From: Baylisascaris procyonis
Lineage: Eukaryota > Nematoda > Chromadorea > Rhabditida > Ascarididae
Assembly (NCBI GenBank): GCA_037389465.1
Contig: JAZARR010000048.1
Location: 1,253,001 to 1,317,000, forward strand
DNA: 64,000 nucleotides
Reading direction: 5' to 3'
The position numbers and the translations under genes are program-made. This document shows, piece by piece, positions 57,128 through 64,000 of this stretch (position 1 is its first letter; each line of letters starts with the position of its first letter). A model generated the notes under the pieces. It ran no database searches, was not told where the DNA came from, and saw nothing but the letters and a program-made list of their open reading frames with translations.

Positions 57128-60100
57128 TCATTTATTAAGCGCACTACATGAAGTGAAATGCTTCGAAAAATGTTCAAGCAGATGTACTGTAAAGAATCGA
57201 CAAGAAATGACCAAAACCTGGTTTACGATGGCCTTTGGTATAGCGCCCTTAAGATCGATAGATAGAACATAGTCGATTATCGTCACGTTGGGATCGGAAT
57301 CTTTTGGTGTGAAGAGGCCAGCTCCCAGCATTAGATTACCTCTGTTTAACGCTTACAGATAAGTCTGCATCGAAATACTGCATTCATCCGCAACAATAAG
57401 CTATGATATAAAATCAATCCTCATTATCTTAAAAACGTCTTCGATCATATAAATGGTGCAGAATAAATATTTATTGCATAAGGGCTGGCAAATATGTTCC
57501 GTATTGGAAACGGTTGATTCAGTGAAATTAGCATAGCACTGCGTTTCAGTCGCTTTCAGTGCTTTAGTCGCTCAATAGACTCGTGCATTTTCGCACATTA
57601 AGGCCGGTTGTAAAATATAGAAATTCAATTCATTGAAATAACCCTTCAAACTTCTGCTAGATATTAAGCTGCCCATTAGATACAAACCAAAAATTCCATA
57701 TAGAAAACACATTTGAAATGCATTAGGCTGTGCAAATTACAATTTATGACTGTGCAATTTATATGATTAGAGTGACTCAAGATGACAAGGATATGGGAGA
57801 CGTAAACAGAAATCGAGATATGCAGACTATATTGATACAATCTGCTGAATAAATAAAAAATCTAGCGATATTCATTAATCTGCGCTGAAAGATACTTGAG
57901 ATCGGTATTGATTGCAGTTGCATCTTCTGCACTCTCCCATTCATTTGTGCTGTTTATTTCATGCGCAAAATCCCCATTTAATGTTGTCGTTCTTTTTATT
58001 CAACCTTTTGTTCCCTTCATTGGTGGAATCGTGCAAAATTCCCTCAAGAGCGATAGACGATTTATCGGCTAGAGAACATGGAAAGCTCGATAAGCGCTGC
58101 TGGATGTTATATCTACGAACGAAACAAGGGTGTGATATTGAATATTAGGATAGTTGGCATGTTATGCACTTTTACGTCCTCTCACAGGAAACCAGTAGCT
58201 GGTTGCACCATTACTCAAAACATTGTATTTATGCCCCATATAATGGCTACAGCGACAGCAATCAGTCCAAAAGGCTCTAAAACCGGTAATTCGATCTCGA
58301 CTGCATTCGATGGCTTCTCGAACTAAATGATCTTAGGAACTTCTTAGGAACCACAATTCATAACAAACATAAGCAGTCGAAATGAAATTTGGCAAAGTGG
58401 TTGTTCTCACAAAATTGCATCAGCATAGTTTTCGCTGGTTGCAATTGAAACGATAAATCAAATTTGTACCTATGAAAATGGAACCATCAAAATGCGAAAG
58501 CAACTTCCCTCATAAAAAATCATTTATGAGAAAAGAGTGGCATTAAACATCAATTTGTGGTGAGTTTACGAAATTCATTAATATCTACTCATTCAAAGTA
58601 TATCTTTTTAACGAAATCGCAAATTAAATTTTTCTTGCAATGGTGACGTTATGAACAATGCTGTCATTTCAAAGCACAACAATGAAGGCCTAACTACGAC
58701 TAAAGTTATTGCACTATTTTATTCCTCCACTATTACCTAAGGCAACTTATAGTGATGGCGGACTCATTTCCTCGGACGTTCTCTGGTTTCCTCAATGATG
58801 ATACGTTGATGTTGTTGCTAAGGAACAGCGAGTACGCAAAAAATGAGAGGGTATAAAAGATTCATTTCCGTCATTTCGACGCTTCACGCCATTGCCGTAG
58901 AGACTGTGCATACCGATATGCAAAAATGTCACGAATAAATCTGTCACATCCACGTGCCGTTCATCAACTAGAACGTCAGCTGAACATATCCCTTATGAAA
59001 GCATTACATATGAACATGTGCTTGTGAGATTAGAGAATAAAGAAATTATCGCTGTGATCAGAAATGAATTTAATACCTCACGTTTGCTCTTGTTTCAGGA
59101 ATATCTGCGAGTTCAAAGCTTCTCCCGGCGGTCATGTAACCTTTGTCTAGTTTGCGGTGCATGCGGGCTATCAGAAAGTCGCGTCCTTTAACGATTAAAA
59201 TATCACGATTGGCATACTGAAATTGATCGCCTTCAGAGAACGTATCGCCATGGCCTAGAAAAAAAATCGAGCTGCGAATACTCCTAACATTACAAAACGC
59301 ATAATTTCTGCTGCAATCTGGATTTAAGAGTTCCGCATGCACTCAAAGTCTGGAAAAGATAAACAACAAAAACGAAACTGCTGACCGCAAAAGAAATGAA
59401 GGAAACTAAATAATATGTGCGTGACGCATTAAAGCCAATGGGCAGAATGCTCAACAAAGTGAATACTACAGAAGATTGCAAAAAGTAAACGAACATGACA
59501 GACGTCGACGTGATTGCTAAGTTTGGCGATAATTTTTGAGAACGCCAAATTTGAATTCCAATCACAAAGTTTCTCCATCCCATCCCAATTGTCCTTGAAA
59601 ACTGTTTCACAGTCTTTTGGCATTTCACACTGTAATAAAGAACGAAGGTATTTAAGGAAAATTTTGAAAATCAGAAAGAATCAAAAAAACAACATTTAAA
59701 TGCAAAAAAGACAGCCGAAATTCTTTCGGTGACAACTCAGTAGGTGCATTTCGAGTCTCGAACCTCAGAAAGCCCCCCCCCCCCAACTTCCAAGAACCTC
59801 CAGCGAGAAATAATTTTTGGAGCGGGGGACAACGTTAGTTTCGATCCATCAAATCATCCATTCCCCCTTCCTCAAGGCTGTGAAACCGTGCTTTCGCGTC
59901 TAATGTGACCTATTCGTACTCCAGCAATCTGATATTTTCTTCGGTACAGTGCGTTTAGCATAGTATGAAGAAATGCATACCAAACAGTATTAAGTTAGAG
60001 AAAGCAATGGAATTACTGATAAATAAATATGCATACGAGCTCTGTTTGTTCAGTGTTGCGTCATTTCTGAATTCAATAATGTTACAAGCCGAAAGTAAGG

Positions 60101-61046
60101 AAAGCATCGTGGGGTCATGGAAGGACGTAAAAGAAGGAAGGATTCATCAATGTGCCGCCTCACTCAGTGATCCATCGATGATTTTCTTGTTTCGAACAAA
60201 TGCGTTATGTATAATTCATAGTGGACTCATAAGTGCACACACTCACATCTCTAAAGTCGTGCACGGCTTGCGTGACTTGAAGTGTCACTTATTCACCACG
60301 AAGAAACATTTGCCCTCTGATAAGGTACCATTCATTCCCAAATTTCCGCGACCGAGGAAACGGAAGGAAAATAAATGAGAAAGGACTCAACTCACTCTGA
60401 GTGCGTACAACTTTCCACCGTCGACATGTTTCGAATAAACGATGTCATGAGCAGCTGACTCCGATTCCTTTTTCCATCCCTCTTTGGAAACAAACTGAGG
60501 AGAGTTGAAAATGTCAAACGCTTCATTGAACGCACTTGCAGCAGCCTTCAACCCGGCAGCGTACTACAATCACAAGAAAAATGATGCTTAACCTCCTCGT
60601 GAATACAATTTTGAGATAAATAAACTGAACGGGAAACTGCATTCTTCGTGCTTTTCAGTAAAATTTAAGACAACTCCACAACTATAACTGACTGGAATTA
60701 GGCACTGATCTCAGATCGAATCAGATTTCTAAACTTCGGCTGCCAGGTGACTTTAAACTGTCACAGTAACATATTCTAGTTCAGAATTTGGCTGGTAGTG
60801 TGATCGAAAAATTTCACCATAGGCAAGTGGAGAATGAAAAAATTTTTAAACGGCGGCAAAATTATTGAACTAGCGGCCAACAACACATGTTTTATTCAGT
60901 TCCTTAGTAAAAGATAAATAAACCACTATGTATCAAGAAGATCATATAAAGGCAAGAAATGAGAGGCTCAATTGAGTCATTATTCGTACCTTTTCATTAT
61001 CCGAAGATAGAGAATCTGTTATTCCAAGTACTTCAACGCTCGTCAT
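57128..61046 (-). CDS. START-domain lipid-transfer protein (STARD1/3-like), 5 exons
   Basis: Exons in transcript order: 61046-60990, 60563-60396, 59629-59495, 59216-59077, 57341-57128. They total 714 nt, 237 aa plus TGA, with all phases consistent. The protein is essentially one START domain, which binds a lipid or sterol in a helix-grip fold and moves it between membranes. Recognisable points: GWKKESESAAHDIVYSKHVD and GGKLYALR (about residues 48-75), METVFKDN-like CETVFKDNWDGMEKLCDWN (about 82-100), HYANRDILIVKGRDF (about 120-134), RTxELAD-PETRANVRGN, and IDYVLSIDLKGAIPKAIVNQ before the C-terminal helix. Exon 4 uses the donor AG|GTATTA (59077), which restores VRGN. An acceptor TTTGCAG ends at 61057, ten nt upstream of the ATG, and could be a trans-splice site. 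No MENTAL membrane domain or signal peptide is seen, unlike STARD3. Exact subfamily is uncertain. Confidence 0.85.
57131..57136 (-). terminator. AATAAA abutting the START gene stop codon
   Basis: The last two codons before TGA are AAT AAA, forming a perfect poly(A) hexamer. If used, the 3' UTR would be only about 10-20 nt. Confidence 0.4.
57342..59076 (-). other. Intron 4 of the START gene (1.7 kb)
   Basis: Between donor AG|GTATTA and acceptor AAACAG. It contains only short ORFs and no recognised element. Confidence 0.6.
59773..59784. repeat. C homopolymer in a START-gene intron
   Basis: Twelve consecutive Cs on the + strand, within intron 2 of the START gene. Confidence 0.85.
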
Positions 61047-61056
61047 TCCTACCGCT

Positions 61057-62115
<1,059 letters not shown>

Positions 62116-62289
62116 TTTCGGGGTTTTCGTTGAGAAGATAGCAGAGGGCAAGGACACAGAACAGTGCATAGCATGCAAAGATATTGGAGCGAGAAAGTGA
62201 AGACGGGAAAGGCTTGCTAGTTTTTCTGAATCTTTCAGACTTCACGTGGCGAACTCTTCCTTCGGTGAGCGAACCACAGGATGTTTGAA

Positions 62290-63330
62290 ATAGGGAACCC
62301 CCAACGATCCAATCCGCAATGAAATGGCCTTCGTTTTCACAGATAAGCAAAGATCGATTACCGACGTATCCGGTGTCCACATTTTCGTAGTTCAGCAACT
62401 GACTGAACGTTGCAGAGCGTACGAAATTCCTTTATGTCTACTCTTCGTTGATTTCAAGAAAATATTCGTCACGGTGTAGCATAACGCTGTTACATAAGCT
62501 GTACCGCATGAAGGGATTGATTCGGCATAAATCCGAATTGTTGGCGATTCACTGACAAGATGGCACTTGAAAATTGTTCTGTTTAATGAGCCAATAAGAA
62601 TAACAGTCCACTAAGACGGAAGCAGCTAGATATTCGCTCTCCAAAACCCTCACATGCGCATTCAAAGTATATTGCGGAATATGAGGACGACAGAGGGATT
62701 TCGTGTGGACGATGAAATACTTTGAAGGTTCTTATGTGCAGGTGAAAAAGCTCAAAAACCAAAACGACGGTCTAGCAGATATCTATTTCACTGTGTGAGA
62801 AGGACAGATGGCAAACAATCTAGGTACGAAAGTTTGTAGAAAAAGAACAGTGGAATGAATAGTCTTCAATAAGCTGCTCGATATCTTCGTAGATGAGAAA
62901 ACGCCACCACTTGAGAAAGCAGTGCTGTTCACCAGTGCTATCTTTCCTGTACTGATACGGATACAAAACGACCAGTACAGTACTTGCAGAAGAACGGAAT
63001 TTAGCGGTGACTCAAAGTGCGATGGAACGACGCACAGTGGACATCAGCAAGGCTATCATATCATCAACGAACACCTGCGATTTCGTTCCGGTTTTTTCTT
63101 TCTGGGGTGAGCGACATTGTTGAAGTGATGTATACCAAGAGGTATAGCTGGACTGGTCACACGGCAAGGTTGGAACACAGAGGACGGACGAAACGAGTTT
63201 TTGAATGGTGCCCATGAAGTATAAGAAGACTGGGAAAGTCGTCGTTGAGGTGGAGGAACCTACTTATGCGCCTACCTTAAGACAGATGGAAGAATGGTTA
63301 GCAGCTGCGCCAATGGAGAGGAGCAAGTCG
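62290..63330 (+). mobile_element. Degraded RTE-like non-LTR retrotransposon remnant
   Basis: Interrupted frames on the + strand recall reverse transcriptases of nematode RTE-type LINEs. [17 protein letters not shown] (about 62410-62461) corresponds to RT motif A, where the family has a catalytic Asp in an F-[VI]-D-x-K-K context. AVLFTSAIFPVLI (about 62920-62960) resembles the conserved stretch after the RT core. RYSWTGHTARLEHRGRTKRVFEWCP (about 63140-63216) resembles the C-terminal RWAGH motif region. Stops and frameshifts lie between the blocks, so it is inactive. Confidence 0.7.
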
Positions 63331-64000
63331 ATGAAATTGCAGCCACCGGAAGCATCCGAAAGTAAGATTATGTATATAAAGCACAAGATTCGTTGATGTT
63401 TGTTTAGGATGTGTTTCTTTTTACTGCTATAAATCATTTACACTTGATAGCTCTGCCGCCAAAGGAAATTGGCTCCAAATGAAATAACAAGTTGTAAATG
63501 GTCTGTGATTACTTCAGCACTGAATAATTTATTTAAAAAAAATTCGCTCGTATAAATGCAAAATTTGATGCAGAATCCGAGATGAATTCAGCTTGGTTTA
63601 TTGATTTGTATCTTATGAACGATTCTTTACATGTTCTGAAAAATAAAAAACAATAATCACAATCCAAGGCAAAAAGTTGACTAAGGGAGGCGATTTTGGT
63701 CGAATATGAGCAGCTTATTTTGCTTCTCAGAATGAGTCCCAATGAAAGTATCTCCAATCTCAGCAAAATAAACTTCTGACCACATATATGCAAAGACATA
63801 ACATCGCCATGATACGCCTTCGCCGACATTTGCATAAACACGTAATAAATGAACACGTACGTTATCGCCTAAAAAGTGATACGAAACACATCATCAATCG
63901 CTCAAAAGCAAGAACTTTTTTCGAGTGCACAATATTATTGGCTCGATAACACTTGCGTAGCTGAATTTGTTTTCATTCTCACAATTTAATAATGTTAGCT
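63331..64000. other. No feature recognised at the right edge
   Basis: AT-rich sequence. The - strand ORF at 63533-63856 has no family resemblance. Confidence 0.4.

Noticed and set aside
57187..57217. A 31-nt GT...AG stretch in the last START exon
   Set aside because: It is too short for a normal intron, and removing it breaks the frame. Read-through keeps the expected C-terminal helix length.
59290..59628. 112-codon - strand ORF with hydrophobic stretches
   Set aside because: It overlaps START exon 3 in another frame and runs through its intron. The exon frame matches the START family and this one does not.

Overview
The window looks like nuclear DNA of a nematode, most likely a clade V (strongylid-type) parasite. 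The evidence is small phase-matched exons (45-214 bp) in long introns, short TTTCAG/TTTGCAG-type splice acceptors, two proteins read as an exocyst subunit and an R2TP-type co-chaperone, and a decayed RTE-like LINE remnant. The species cannot be fixed from sequence alone.

Layout. (1) 1-2934: no gene recognised. (2) 2935-18729, + strand: a complete 16-exon gene for exocyst subunit Sec10 (EXOC5). All exon phases join and give about 709 aa, close to the usual family length. (3) 18730-21586: no gene recognised. (4) 21587-51871, + strand: a 7-exon gene for a short RPAP3/SPAG1-type protein, with an N-terminal TPR clamp and a C-terminal RPAP3_C-type domain, about 302 aa. (5) Its first intron is about 24.5 kb and is almost filled by a tandem array, 22518-45917, of 127 units. 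Each unit carries one initiator tRNA-Met gene or a variant of it in sense orientation, with a period of about 186 bp. (6) 51872-57127: no gene recognised, repeat fragments only. (7) 57128-61046, - strand: a 5-exon gene for a START lipid-transfer domain protein, about 237 aa, convergent with the RPAP3-like gene. (8) 61047-64000: an (AT)n microsatellite and a degraded non-LTR retrotransposon.

The outstanding feature is the array. The tRNA carries initiator hallmarks: an A1:U72 pair, three G:C pairs at the base of the anticodon stem, C33, anticodon CAT, and A54/A60 in an ATCGAAA T-loop. The array has two spacer classes, a spacer hairpin, nested block duplications (about 725, 745, 2043 and over 2400 bp) and decayed terminal units. 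It also holds recurrent variant tRNAs: a D-loop G deletion in ten copies, anticodons TAT, GAT and CGT, and A37G. Splice phase across the array proves neatly that it lies inside a coding gene: the TPR helix continues without a break from exon 1 to exon 2.

The long ORFs on both strands of the array (up to 530 codons) arise because 186 is divisible by three. I do not regard them as genes.
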